Source: Distichodus sexfasciatus | Lineage: Eukaryota; Chordata; Actinopteri; Characiformes; Distichodontidae | Length of the DNA: 64,000 nt | Direction of reading: 5' to 3' | Assembly: GCA_032718565.1 (NCBI GenBank) | Contig: JAVGVS010000025.1 | Coordinates: 2,899,520 to 2,963,519 of the forward strand | Shown: positions 1 through 11,683 of the stretch, piece after piece | Layout of the letters: each line of letters opens with the position of its first letter | How positions within the stretch are numbered: position 1 is the first letter of the stretch | Position numbers and translations under genes: made by a program | The notes under the pieces: generated by a model | Told to the model about the DNA's origin: nothing | The model's database searches: none | What the model saw: the letters and a program-made list of their open reading frames with translations, nothing else

Positions 1-2479
1 AAGGGTGCCCTGGGTAAAGCACTAAATATACTGCTCAGTCTGATCTGTATGGTTCTACCAGTAAACACCAGTCGAGTACTGTACATGGTTGAGTTGACAA
101 TAAAGCTAGTCTACTGATTCTGGAACGTAATCAACATCATTTACAAAGTGTAGACATCATAAAATAAACAGCATGAGTGTAATAAAATGGCCTTACAACT
201 AGTTATTTGTTTGAGCTTCTCCACATGCTACATCAGCATCGCCAACATTTGCATCAGTGCCCTTCATAAGTGTGACATAACTAAATGCTGTGGTCATTTG
301 AATGAGGTTCATTAACCAGCACACAAAATGTCAAGGTCAGATCAGGCCAAAACCCTGCTACAGCAGCATGATCTGACTCATTGGGGGACCATTCTTCAAT
401 GAGTAATAGATGAAAGACTCCAAATGACCTCGGATGACATCAAAAGCTGAGGGAAGCCCCACAACCACAGCAGATAAAGACGGGCTGTATTTAGAGTCTT
501 AACGATGCACATGAATGTCCTGAAGCAGTTTCCTTATTAACATGATCATGGTTTTCAACAAAATCCTTTGTGATTTACAGGCTGATATTAATCTTAAAGC
601 TAAATCTGTTTTTGTAGTCATCGTATTTGCCCCAGTAGACACAATGACAGAAATAAAATGAATTAAAATCATCTACTGCATATAACCAGCAGCAAGAGTC
701 TGTTGACGCCCTAGGCTAAAATTCACTGGTTCCCTTCAAACCACCAGTTGTCGATATTAAATTATAAATCATTTGGCACCAACAACAAAAATTGGGATTT
801 CGAATTTCTTATGTTTGTCAGCAGTTTGGCGCCCCTGACTGGTCAGGGTCCCCGTGCGTATATCTGCCTTACATGATGCAGAGGAATTGCATGCATTTCT
901 CATATCCAGGGAAATGCATATTTCCTAATTTAAGAGACAGTGTCCTTGGAGCAACTTGGGGCATTGTTTAAGGATCCAGTGGTGATTTCAGACTCTCCCA
1001 AGATTTGTAACTTCACTCTTATAGTCATCAACACAGGGTTTCAGTCACTCAGACCACTGCACCACCACCCCTTTGGTCTTAGATTAATCAGGTAAAGATT
1101 TTGACTTCTAAACCAACCTTCACTATGGAAGGTACATTTTTCATTTGATTTAGTTGCGGTTATGTAGTCTGTATGTGTTTATGTAAACCTTTTACTTCAT
1201 ACAGTGGCTAAACAGTAAAATGGGTCTTAAGGACATAATTAGGCATAAGCTGACATCAAAAGCCCATTCATTCATTCGTTCATTCAGCATCTCAGTGTGT
1301 CTTTGTCACATTTTTTTTACCCAGATGTCTCGTGAGCTCTATTACACCTTAATAAAATTCAGTTCAAGAATTGAGCCATGCACTCTTATGTAATATGTAT
1401 GTTACTTATTTCATAAAGTCATATTGTCTACTGTATGTCTTAGTCCAGAACCAATTTACATATTTATACATCTTAATGGAATCGATTTACACCCAGGATT
1501 TGATAGTAGGGAAGATTAAAGATTATTTTGAATTTATACTTCCCCCAGCACTTTCTTTAGTGCCTTGCAGTTACTATAACACATAATAAAATTCTATGGC
1601 AAATTTTTTTTTTAATCAATTTTGTCACTTATGTCTTCTAATCATTACAACCATATTTGACAGATACCATAGCACAAAAATAGCTGTCACAAAACCACTA
1701 TTGAATAATCTCCTGATATTTCAAGCTTCTCTGCTTAATCTCATGATTTACAGATGTTTTAAATCCCCACTTATTTAAACTTAAAATGCTGTGCCAGAAC
1801 ACACATCACACAACCCCACACACCTTAAGCAATGCCTGTTCAGCAAGGCCTCAAAAGAGCAGTGGGGGCCAGTGGACACTGTTTGCACCATTGCAGCTTT
1901 CCAAAAGTACAGAGAGAACCACATGTGGCTCTGCAAAAGGCCAAATAAGTGGGAGGCACCGAGAAAAGACCCTTATTGATCAACTCGCCAACTTGTGGTG
2001 ATCAGGGGTCGTTTCCTGACTATGAAAGCATGGGTGGTCAGGCCTGTGAGCTCATCACTCTTCTTCAGATTAAAATGGTCAGACATCAGAGAAAGGGCTC
2101 AGGGAGTGTTTCTTGTCCATACTGCAGTGTTCTTGGAAACTAAAAGGCCTACAGGAATCAGAATTTGGAAACATAGCACATGACTGTCCTCAGTGTGCTG
2201 GAGAGTATACAAAGTCACATAAAAAAAGACTTTTGTAAACACGTCAAACTGGATAATGATACTTCCTTTGTGATTTTTAATTCTGCATTAATTCTGCCGG
2301 AATGAACAAGTAATAAACCTCAAAAAACACACAGTTTTCATAAAGATTCTGATCTTCACAGTTGTTTTAGGTATGAACGTAATCAACGAAACCCCCTGTT
2401 ATGCAAATTCTATTGCATGTGTGTTTGTGCAGAGGCTTTTAAGTTTTCATCAGTTCTACAGTTGTATAATATTATACTA
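1..2479. other. no gene seen; unique AT-rich DNA
   Basis: Short frames only. A possible GTTGACAATAAAG retroposon-tail fragment lies at 80-115, and ATTC repeats at 1264-1285. Confidence 0.5.
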
Positions 2480-2795
2480 TTCATTCATTCATTCATTCAT
2501 TCATTATCCGAACCCCTTAATCCTAAACAGAGTAGGGGGGTTGACCGGAGCCTTTCCCCGAAGCTACGGGTGGGGACCAACACATCACAGGGCACATACT
2601 CACACAATCACACCTTACGTGGCCAATTTAGAGTCGCCAATTAACCTATATCACATGCTTTTGGACTGTGGGAGGAAATTGGAGACCCCAGTGGAAACCC
2701 ACACGAACAAGAGGAGAGCATGCAAACTCCACAAAAAAGGCCCTACAGCCCACCCAGGGATCGAACCCAGGACCTTCTTGCTGTGAGGCAGCAAC
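2480..2795 (-). mobile_element. tRNA-derived SINE, family A
   Basis: In reverse complement the element begins with a tRNA-like head (B box GGTTCGATCCC) and continues through GTGGGTTTCCACTGGGGTCT and GTGTGATTGTGTGAGTATG. It ends in a (GAAT)n tail, seen here as ATTC repeats at 2480-2506. It is a retroposon dependent on LINE machinery. The open frames across it are incidental. Confidence 0.75.
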
Positions 2796-3724
2796 TTTTT
2801 GTAGTTGTTTATAATTTTTTTTACATATTTTACAAAACATGCAAGACTGTGTGTTGTCTGTCTGCATATATTTTAACCTTTTAATCCTATAGTTAAAGTC
2901 CAGACACACAATGTCTACTAAGGTCAAACTTTATATACCCACATTCCAAAGTATTTTATGAGTTAGATCAGCTAATTCCCTTTTTTATAACCTTTTGATT
3001 GTTTTCACACGGAAAAGAAAACAAAATCAAGCATTTTCTTTAGTAGCAGACGGCTGCAAAGTTCTTTAAGTGAATATTCTTGTCTGGATCCTCCATTACT
3101 GTCACTTTCCTGCACTATTATAATAAAACTTTAAAAACACAACAGGCTGTGAGGGTAGATAAGGAGCAGAGAAGTTGCGGTGTAGGAATCAAAACCAGAC
3201 ATATGAACACAAAGTACTAAAGACAAGTTGTGGATAAAATTTGGAATTATGAAATGAAATTATGTTAAGGGGTCCAAAAAAACCACAGCTCTGCATCTCA
3301 GCACCATTGGAGTCATGCATTCTACATGTTTTATCCATCATGTGGAGAGTTTATAATGTGATAATGAACTGGATAGCCCTTTCAAAACAAACAAATGTGT
3401 TACTGCCCACATTTGGCACCTCTGGGGTTAACTATGGCTTTCACAGTTTAAACTTAAGGGCTCGGTGCAATCCAACAACTTCCTAAAGAATCCATAAAGG
3501 GCTAAAAACAGATTATAGTAGAAAATTATCAGGCGTGTGTATGCTATAATCTTGGTAAATCGTAATGGAAAGACTTACATACAGCAATGTGAAAAAGTCC
3601 TGAGCCACCCATCACTTCTAGATATTTTGCTAGTAAAATGAGAGAATAGGTATTTATTGCAGGACACTGTCAGTGATTTACTGCAACATGTGCAAACAGG
3701 AATACTATTCCTCAAAACTACATT
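2796..3724. other. no gene seen
   Basis: AT-rich unique sequence with stops in all frames and no recognised repeat. Confidence 0.45.
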
Positions 3725-3835
3725 AAAAATAGTGATCGGAATTTCGGCTCTTTTAGGAGAGCCGGTTCTTATGGCTCGGCTCACTAAAAAGATCCAGCTC
3801 TTTCAGCTCCCAAGTGGCTCCTCAGATTTTTTCTT
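3725..3835 (+). repeat. transposon-derived GAGCCGGTTCTTATGGCTC repeat
   Basis: CGGCTCTTTTAGGAGAGCCGG followed by TTCTTATGGCTCGGCTCAC contains short inverted repeats around GAGCCG and resembles a common fish hAT derivative. The AT-rich sequence to about 4110 may be the rest of it. Confidence 0.4.
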
Positions 3836-4149
3836 GCTTATATTAATTTATTACCAAAAATAATATATAATTATGTGTAAAATTAATTACTAATGTGCAA
3901 AATATACATTATATCAAATGTTTATTATTTATAGTGCTACAAAAATACATTTTGAAGTACAAAAACAAATACCCATCTGAATTTGACAAAAAGATCCAAT
4001 CTCTGATTGTATGTGTAATAAACTTTTAATTATTTACAGTGAAACAACATCGAGAAGCTTAGCAAATAATAAGAAAATATAAACAAAAATGTGTAAAACA
4101 AAAAGAAAAAAGTAGCATTCAGGTAACAGTTTTAGCTAGTCTTTAATGA

Positions 4150-4290
4150 AGATTGGCATTGACTCTGTCTCGCCGCACCCTGGTCTCGGTCTCATCTTGG
4201 TCTTGGCCCTTTTGAGTCTTGATCTTGTCTCGGTCTCAACACACTCTGGTCTTGGACTTGTTTCATCTCGGTTTAGTTGGTCTTGATCCC
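4150..4290 (+). repeat. degenerate GGTCT(C/T)GGTCT repeat
   Basis: Irregular repetition of TCTCGGTCTCATCTTGGTCT and similar words over about 140 bases: a decayed minisatellite, as found inside some fish repeats. Confidence 0.5.
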
Positions 4291-7200
4291 AACACTACTC
4301 AGTGGGTGTTACATGAAGCCTCAGTTTGTCAAAATGTGATTCTGTAAGTTAATCGGACCACCAAAATCTCTGAAATGTTGACACTGTGTTCTTTCGAATG
4401 ACACAACAAGCGTAACACTTTAATTCAAAGAGAGAGGGCAAAGTAGAAGAAAAAAACCCACAGTGGATCTGAAGTTCTATGGAGCTCCTTGAAAGTTTAG
4501 TTTGTGTGGTCATGAGTGGGCATTGTCTATTTTCAGCAGGGTGTAATTAGTGGGACTGGAGGCCTTGAGTTAGATATCCAGCAAGACAATGAGTGAAAAA
4601 TAAAGTAAAAGAGGGCAGAAGAGACAGCATGACACAAGGCTTGACTTTTCTAACCAGAGGAAAGTCCATCTTTATTAAGCAGTAGGCACTACATTAAGTT
4701 AAAACAGAAGCAGAAAGAGATGGGGGGGGGAGCGAGAGCAAGATTCAAAAAGAAGGGACTCAAAGGAAAAGCAACAGCAGACAGACATTCAGAAGCACAG
4801 CAGAGTAAATTGCTGCCCACAGGCACAACTAAATGAAAATTCCTGACCTGTGGTTGAGACAGATATCATCTTATCCACTCATGTCATGCAGCTCGTTATT
4901 ATTTTGCAACCCCTGCTTTGAGACATGGCTACACGGGAATACTGGCTGATTTTGTCAGAGCATTTACGTCATATGAATATGTAAGAATGCAGACATTTGG
5001 TGTTTACTATAAACATTATGTATAACATAGACAGCAACAGTTCAACAGCTGGAGCCTTTTGATAAAGGTGCATGGATGGAAGCGAAGTCTTTAAAAGAAG
5101 AGCTAAATGGATGTTAGTTTTACTGAATGATGGATGACACTGCTGTCAGTAAGTCCTCTATGATGAACATCACATCCCATATACCAGTCATCTAAAAAGC
5201 AAGACTCACAGCACACTGAAGACAAAAGCTACTGGAAAAATATTATGTGGTCAATACATACACACTGTGAGTCCAAAAGGCACTTCTGTACTTTACATAT
5301 AACTAACTTACACTGTAACATTTAGAATGATTAAATTAGATTATTTTATTACCAACCTCAGTTAATACAAATTATTTGTAGCAAAGCATCATTGGTGATG
5401 CAATTGACCAATGGCAATCATGTTTTTAAAAGAGGCATTTTGAACATTCAGATAACAGATAACAGTTGTTGAATTTGGTCATAAAATGACAATTTATTGT
5501 TCCCATGGTATAGTTACCATATATTAGCAAAATATTAAAATAGTTGTTCGTGATAATTATTATTTATAATGTATTGTAGCTACACATTTAATGTATGGTT
5601 GGCAATGTAATATAATAAACTTTGTCTAGCAAATGAAATTCAAAATGTAGAATTCTCAATGTTGTAAATTGATAACCTGTATTATCTACATTCCTGTGGA
5701 TGAACATACGCATTTAATCGCTTATTAATATTATTTCCACAACTTTGTGAGCATTCTCTTTCTTAGTGAAAACAAAATATGAAAAATTGTCATTTTTGTG
5801 GCTCTGCTTCTGCTGTCAAGTAAAAACCATGACCCTTTAAAAACTGTTCAAAACTGCTGACAGTGTCTGTGACGTGAATACGTGATTCAATGACTCCTGA
5901 CATTCCAAATGACCCAAAGGGAATAAAATGCTTATGAGATTCTAATAGCTTTGGAGACAGACACACGACAGAAACTAGGAGCCCTGAACCGCCCTGAACC
6001 CGGATGGATCGCGCAGAAGACTTTCTGGTTTGGCATCGGCAACCAGCATTCACAATGCCATTGAGGAAACCTGAACTGCACTTGACTGCATCTCAATGGC
6101 AATTCAAAAAATTACAAGTGGTTAGAGACATTTCTTCCCTGAACTAAGCATGCCAGAGACGCACCCGTCACCAGCCTGAAATTTCAAACCGTGTCACATT
6201 ATGTGTGGTAAAGAAACAGACGTGATGCCATAGTGCCACCTAAACACAATTTAGTTCCATCTTTCATCATATTTCTGTTAGAGGCTACAATTGTTGGAGT
6301 GTGGGTAAGACTATTTGGTTTTGGATATAAATTGCTGGAGGAGATAATAGTGACATATCACTAACTTTTTTTTTTACTGCACATCACGTTAAATTTGACA
6401 GAGGACAGGACCCAGAAGATTTGTTAAAAGTTTAACAAAGAACAAACTTATTATTTGTTTATTTAAGAGTACGTGCACAATTAGCTGGCAACCAAGATTC
6501 AAGCAATGACATCTGGATTATGTACGATTTCACTGTGTTTCTGAAGTAAGCATGAATTAAAGTGTTATTGAGTTCAGTAGAAGAAAACAACATATGGAAT
6601 GTTTTTTTTACAGGTGAGACAGTTCTCTGAAAATTGGACTTTACAACTAACATGGTTCATGAAACCTGTTTAGCATCAGCATTTTATAGGAACAGACTGA
6701 AAAGATTAAGTACAGGAATGCTAAAATGTCATAAAAATTCCCAGTAAACAGATACACCCACACACACACACACACAGCTTCCTGGCATCTAACTGGGTCC
6801 TGTTTGATATTAGGAAGTTACTAGTCATCACTTGACTCATCTGTAAATAAATAAAGAATGATCGTTTAGTTTGGAAATTGCCAGAAATTTGGCTTTGACT
6901 AGTTGGATTGGCATCTTGCTAAATTCTCAGTTTTAGAAGAGGAATTCTGCTTATACTATTATCAGAAAATTATTTGTTACTATGACTGAAACCAGACAAA
7001 TATTGAGAAAAGGAAAAACAAGAGAGACACTGAAAATCTCTGAAGTAGTTTGCTGTAAATACCTCTCAGATTAGGCATTTTCACCTGCTTTTTACCTCTA
7101 TTTCACTCCCTTTCAGAACAGGCTGTTTCTCATTAGTATTCCTAAATGCAAATGAGCTGCTGCTGCCCACGGCCCACTCCAGAACTCGGGTGTAGACAGC

Positions 7201-7570
7201 ACGATGAGAGTTTACCTCACGTGAAAATAATCCACATGGCTGCCGCTAACAGACCATCCATACAGTCAAACATGTTCAACACAACACTCCGCCGCTAGGC
7301 TTCTTCATTGCGATTCTTACTATAGCGCTGGTGAGAAAACATGGCGGATAAGGAAGCGCTAGCAGTTCTACCTAGTGGGCGGAGCTTCTCAGATAGGAGG
7401 GTGGAGTTATTCAAATGTCCCCTACTGTGATGTAGTAATTTATAAATTAATACTAATACAGCTGACCATTTTTTAAAATCAAACTTACAGCGTGTTTAGA
7501 GGCAGTACAGACCCAAATGGATGTCCAAAGAACAGAAAATAAAATGGAAACTTTAAAGTGTCTTTTATTA
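4291..7570. other. no gene seen; unique AT-rich DNA
   Basis: Nothing recognised except a G8 run (about 4722), a short CCGCCCTGAACC tandem (about 5989) and the (CA)n at 6756. A slightly GC-richer, CpG-containing patch lies at 7170-7400, without an exon. Confidence 0.45.
6756..6776. repeat. (CA)n microsatellite
   Basis: An uninterrupted run of about ten CA units. Confidence 0.9.
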
Positions 7571-7692
7571 AAGTGAGTGATTATTTGTCATTTTGAACAC
7601 ACCGCAGACCCACGGATGGGTCAAATGCAGAGGTCATATTTCGTTGTGGTGTACTGCATGCTGTGTTTACAATGACAAATAATCACTCACTT
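7571..7692. mobile_element. SINE family B fragment with inverted duplicated tail
   Basis: The left AAGTGAGTGATTATTTGTCA (from 7571) and the right TGACAAATAATCACTCACTT (ending 7692) are inverted copies of the family B tail. The forward 3' half lies between them (GATGGGTCAAATGCAGAGGT; TTTCGTTGTGGTGTACTGC). The tRNA-like head is missing. Confidence 0.65.
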
Positions 7693-8881
7693 TCCTTCCT
7701 TTCCTAAAACCAAAAGCACCAAAAAGTTATGGGTTCTGAGCAATTCTCTCTGCAAAAGACATTCTTCAAGTCTGTGCCTCTGAAAGTTCACTCATCCTGT
7801 CCCTCCCCTCTTAATGGAAATATCCTGGATTTATCCAACACTATAAAAAAACAAAATTGGTAAGATCAATGGGCGAACCACGAAGAAGTCCATGCCATTT
7901 TCTGATTATCCTATATCGTCATAGTAATTAAAGGTCTTCCAACCCACATAAAGGGTGGAGTTTTAAGTGCACTCCAAATTGAGATTATGAGTAATGCAAG
8001 ACATTCTTTTAATATAGTTTGTGGAGTGGCAGTTTTTTCTCAGTGGTATTTGGTGCATTCGGTCGCTGGTGAAGAGGTTTGGGGTTTGGTGTAGAGGAGC
8101 TGCTTTTTGGTGAGGATGACAAGACAGGCACATGTCTCTCACAAAGAACTTAATGAAGAAAGAATTATTGACATATAAAAGATAAATAGTTTTGAATGAA
8201 TGAAAATGAACCAAAGTCTTTCTCGGGCCTGTCACTGCGTACTCTTTTAAAGAAGCTCACTGTGATGTACTTCACTCAAAGCACTTATTTGAATCATTCT
8301 TAAACTAATTTATCATCATCAAATGATCAAACAGAGTGGGACGCTCCAAGTGCCTCAGGGTTCCAAGTCTCTAAATATGATGAAAAAAGAGAAATGTGGA
8401 CGGTCGACTGGTATGACACTGTCTGTAGTGCCAATGCTTCATTTAGCGGTTAGACAGCAGCAACAAGCCAAGAATCACAGCTTTCCTTCATTACTGTCCA
8501 TGGACCAACTCAAGTTCACTATGTGAGCTGAGAAGCTTGTGTGGTCCAAGTTCAGGCCAGATACAGTTCACAATCTCCGTCATAAAACACTCCATTTAAA
8601 AAAAAGTCACAACCTGGCCAAAAAAAAAACACAACCTGTGCACCTGAAAACTGGACCACAGTGAAATTGATTACACTATATCATACTGTTTCTTTGCATA
8701 ATGTCTAGTCTTATTTGCTTTATGTGTGTCATGTGGACCCTGTGCTTCAACATTTAGTCTCTATACTGGCAGAGATAAAATATCAAGATGACAAAGTTTG
8801 CATTGACTTTAACTTTTATGATTGTAAATACGTGCACTCTGGCCTAAATTCCCACCTGTGGGACTAATACATTTTTATCTT
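7693..8881. other. no gene seen
   Basis: Unique AT-rich sequence. The 67- and 90-codon frames here have no recognisable features. Confidence 0.45.
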
Positions 8882-9207
8882 CATTCATTTATTATCCAAA
8901 AGAATCCCAACCGGGGTCGCGGTGGGGACCGGAGTTTATCCCAGGAAATACGGGTGCCAGGTGGGGACCAACTCTGCGCAGGCACCACAGGGAACACACG
9001 CTCACACAATCACACCTTATGGGGGCCAATTTAGAGTCACCAACTAACCTAAATTGCATGTCTTTGGACTGTGGGAGGAAACCCACACAAACACGCAGAG
9101 AGCATGCAGACTCTACACAGAAAGGCCCCTGGCCAACCCATGGATCGAACACAGGACCTTCTTTCTGTGAGGCGGCAGCGCTAATCACTGCACCATTGTG
9201 CCACCCT
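8882..9207 (-). mobile_element. tRNA-derived SINE, family A, first unit of a tandem pair
   Basis: Full-length reverse copy. The tail side begins TTCATTCATTTATTATCC and the tRNA-like head lies at 9140-9207 (GGATCGAACACAGGACC; GGCGGCAGCGCTAATCACTG). The central GGACTGTGGGAGGAAACCCA block is strongly conserved with the other copies. It is followed within a few bases by a second copy in the same orientation. Confidence 0.75.
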
Positions 9208-9502
9208 CCCAAATTATCTGGACCTCTTAATCCCTATTGGGGTCGCTGGGACTGTAGCCTATCCCGGGACTTTCAAGCCAACACACTGCAGGACACACAC
9301 TCTCAAACAAACACACTCACAGTCATATGTAATGAGGCCAATTTAGAGTATCCATTCAACTTAAACTGTGTACTTTTTGGACTGTGGGAGGAAACCCATG
9401 TAAAGAAAGCACACCAAGGCCCCACAGCCAACCCAGGGACTGAACCCAGGGCCTTCTTGCTTCTTTCTTCAGTGCTAACCACTGTGCCACCATGTCACCT
9501 GA
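9208..9502 (-). mobile_element. tRNA-derived SINE, family A, second unit of a tandem pair
   Basis: Same order of blocks as the neighbouring copy, for example CCTCTTAATCCCTATTGGGG, GGACTGTGGGAGGAAACCCA and CCAGGGACTGAACCCAGGGC, but more diverged. A 190-codon open frame runs through both copies and is a by-product of the repeat. Confidence 0.7.
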
Positions 9503-10521
9503 TTTTTCCCAAATATCTAATTAAAAATAGCAAGAAAATAGACACAGTCTGCAATCAAATATGTTCTGTGCGTGAAGATTTAGGAAAATAATTATTTAAA
9601 TAGTTCTTAATGTCATATGCATTTACATTTTTTACAGTAAAGTGCTTACGTGGAATCTGTGACACATCAAAGAATTATGCCTACGTTAAAAAGTTTAAAA
9701 GCATAATTCTAAATTTTAGATTGCATGTAAGCTCTTGCCTGAAAGAAAGTAAACCAATATTAGCCAGTCATTCTAACAAATTGTTAAGTACTGTATATTT
9801 CAGTTCTATATTGCTACTTTGTCTGAGATCAACTGAAGGTTTTACTCATTTTAAACATCCACTCATGGGCTTACAAACTGAGCCTTTCCATATGACAATT
9901 GTGCATTTGACGGTTCAAATAGTCCTATGATGCTTTCAGAGAGAAGATTGGAATCAGTCTTAAATGCCATAAATGTGGAATTTGTTTTCCATGAGCAAAG
10001 GATTTGGGAAGTCTATTAAAGTCACTGTGGTTTGCAGGCATATCTCACAGTTCAGTACTGGCACTTACAACTGTGAATTTTAAATTTGCCCTGTCCAATG
10101 CTTAAGCTCATGAGTGTCTGCGAATAGACTGCAGCAGCTGTTTCAGCTTCACAATAAGGCACTTTAATGTGACGTTAGTGTAGCTGAATTATATGCTGAA
10201 TGTTTCAAGTATTTTTAACTTGGTTCACTAGGGGGATAGTAATAAAAGGATAGTCAGAAGCAGTGTTAACTAACATATACAGTAAATAAGCATATGGATG
10301 TTGATTGCCAAAGGTGTGGGAGTTGGAGTAGAGAGAGAGATGGAAAAATGTATCCATCTAAATGTGTTTTGTATATGAAGCTTGATATATATGTTTTGAT
10401 AGGTAAGAGATAGGTAATTAGTGTGGGTAGTGTGGGTAGTGTGTGTGTGTGCGTGCAAGATGCTCATAATGACACATAAGATTTGAATAACATTTGTATA
10501 AACAGAACACTGCCACACTGC
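9503..10521. other. no gene seen
   Basis: AT-rich unique sequence with a short GTGTGTGTGCGTGC run near 10440. Confidence 0.45.
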
Positions 10522-10735
10522 TTGGCAGTTGGTAGCGTATCAATGATCAGAAGTCTCAGACCAGTAAAGGTACCACTGAGATACTCATGAGCAAGATACC
10601 TTCCTAAAACACTGCTCCCTGAGTGCTGCCCACTGCTCCTTCACGGAAGGGTCAAATGCAGCGGTCACATTTCATTGTGGTGCACTGTGTGCTGTACCGC
10701 ACTAAGGGGTGTTCACAATGACAATAATCATTCAA
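10522..10735 (+). mobile_element. tRNA-derived SINE, family B
   Basis: Head TTGGCAGTTGGTAGCGT, then a degraded B box (GAAGTCTCAGACC). Next come GGTACCACTGAGATACTCAT, CTGCCCACTGCTCCTTCACG and GTTCACAATGACAATAATCA. It is followed by an (AAT)n microsatellite. Confidence 0.7.
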
Positions 10736-10737
10736 AA

Positions 10738-10760
10738 GAATAATAATAATAATAATAATA
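10738..10760. repeat. (AAT)n microsatellite
   Basis: About seven AAT units directly downstream of a forward family B SINE. Confidence 0.9.
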
Positions 10761-11162
10761 CAAATGAAGGAAAAGAGAAGCAAGCAAACACTGCACTGTT
10801 TATTAGACTGTGATGCTACATATAAGCTGAATGTACTTGTCTTTTCCTTTTCTTCATCTCCCCGTCTTCTATCCCTCTATGTAATCACATACCTGGTTTG
10901 TGGGCAGTTAGATGAGGTAGCACACATGCTTTCTGTAGGTTCAAAAGAGAAATAACAAATGATTGGCTGAATATAGACAAAGTCTCTTCCATTATTATGC
11001 CAAAAATAAAAACTTAAACCCTAGGATCATAGGTATAGTACATTCAGCTAGATTAATATTATGACTATCAAACATATAATCAAAATATAAAATTTTGCAT
11101 TCATTAAACCTTAATTTACCTTTTTTTTCAAAATATTCAATAAGTTTAAAATAAATGGCTGA

Positions 11163-11325
11163 TTATTTGTCATTGTGAACACAGCACAGCACAAGCACAG
11201 CACACAGCGTGACCTCTGCATTTGACCCATCCGTGGAGGAGCAGTGGGCAGCTAACATGGGTAGCACCCGGGGAGCAGTGCTTGGGGATGGTACCTTGCT
11301 TGTGAGTACCTCAGTGGTACCTTTA
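11163..11325 (-). mobile_element. SINE family B, reverse, head missing
   Basis: The reverse tail TTATTTGTCATTGTGAACAC is followed by GACCTCTGCATTTGACCCAT and ends in ACCTCAGTGGTACCTTTAAA, where the tRNA-like head should follow. It is joined there to a GTAAACTTTATTGTCATCTC repeat. Confidence 0.7.
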
Positions 11326-11327
11326 AA

Positions 11328-11475
11328 GTCAAAAAGTAAACTTTATTGTCATCTCTGCTATATATTGTATTGGTATAAAGAGAGACGAGACAACGTGGCT
11401 CCAGTTTTAACAGTGCAAAGAACAAAGAACAAGCAACAAAGTACAAATAAGGCACATAGAATAGGCAATATATAA
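11328..11475 (-). repeat. retroposon-like 3' tail repeat (GAGATGACAATAAAGTTTAC)
   Basis: In reverse complement, 11330-11410 reads GGAGCCACGTTGTCTCGTCT ... ATATAGCAGAGATGACAATAAAG. The same blocks are found forward at 21718-21786. Such tails are typical 3' ends of fish non-LTR retroposons. The adjacent 11410-11475 (CAAAGAACAAAGAACAAGC) probably belongs to the same element. Confidence 0.5.
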
Positions 11476-11646
11476 ATAGAATATAAAATATAAACTTTAA
11501 ACTAGAAGTAGAGAGAGACGATTGGGATGCGGTTATAAAACAAATTCATAATCTTTATAGTAGTTCCCTGAAGGCAAGACTTCTATGTATTGCTTTAAAG
11601 GCAGTCTCCTCTTGGAAGAAACAAAGAGAGATAGAGGAGGAGGGAG

Positions 11647-11648
<2 letters not shown>

Positions 11649-11682
<34 letters not shown>
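11649..11682. repeat. (AG)n microsatellite
   Basis: An uninterrupted run of 17 AG units. Confidence 0.95.

Positions 11683-11683
<1 letters not shown>

Noticed and set aside
9019..9591. 190-codon open frame, the longest in the window
   Set aside because: It runs through two tandem SINE A copies and has no domain; it is a repeat by-product.
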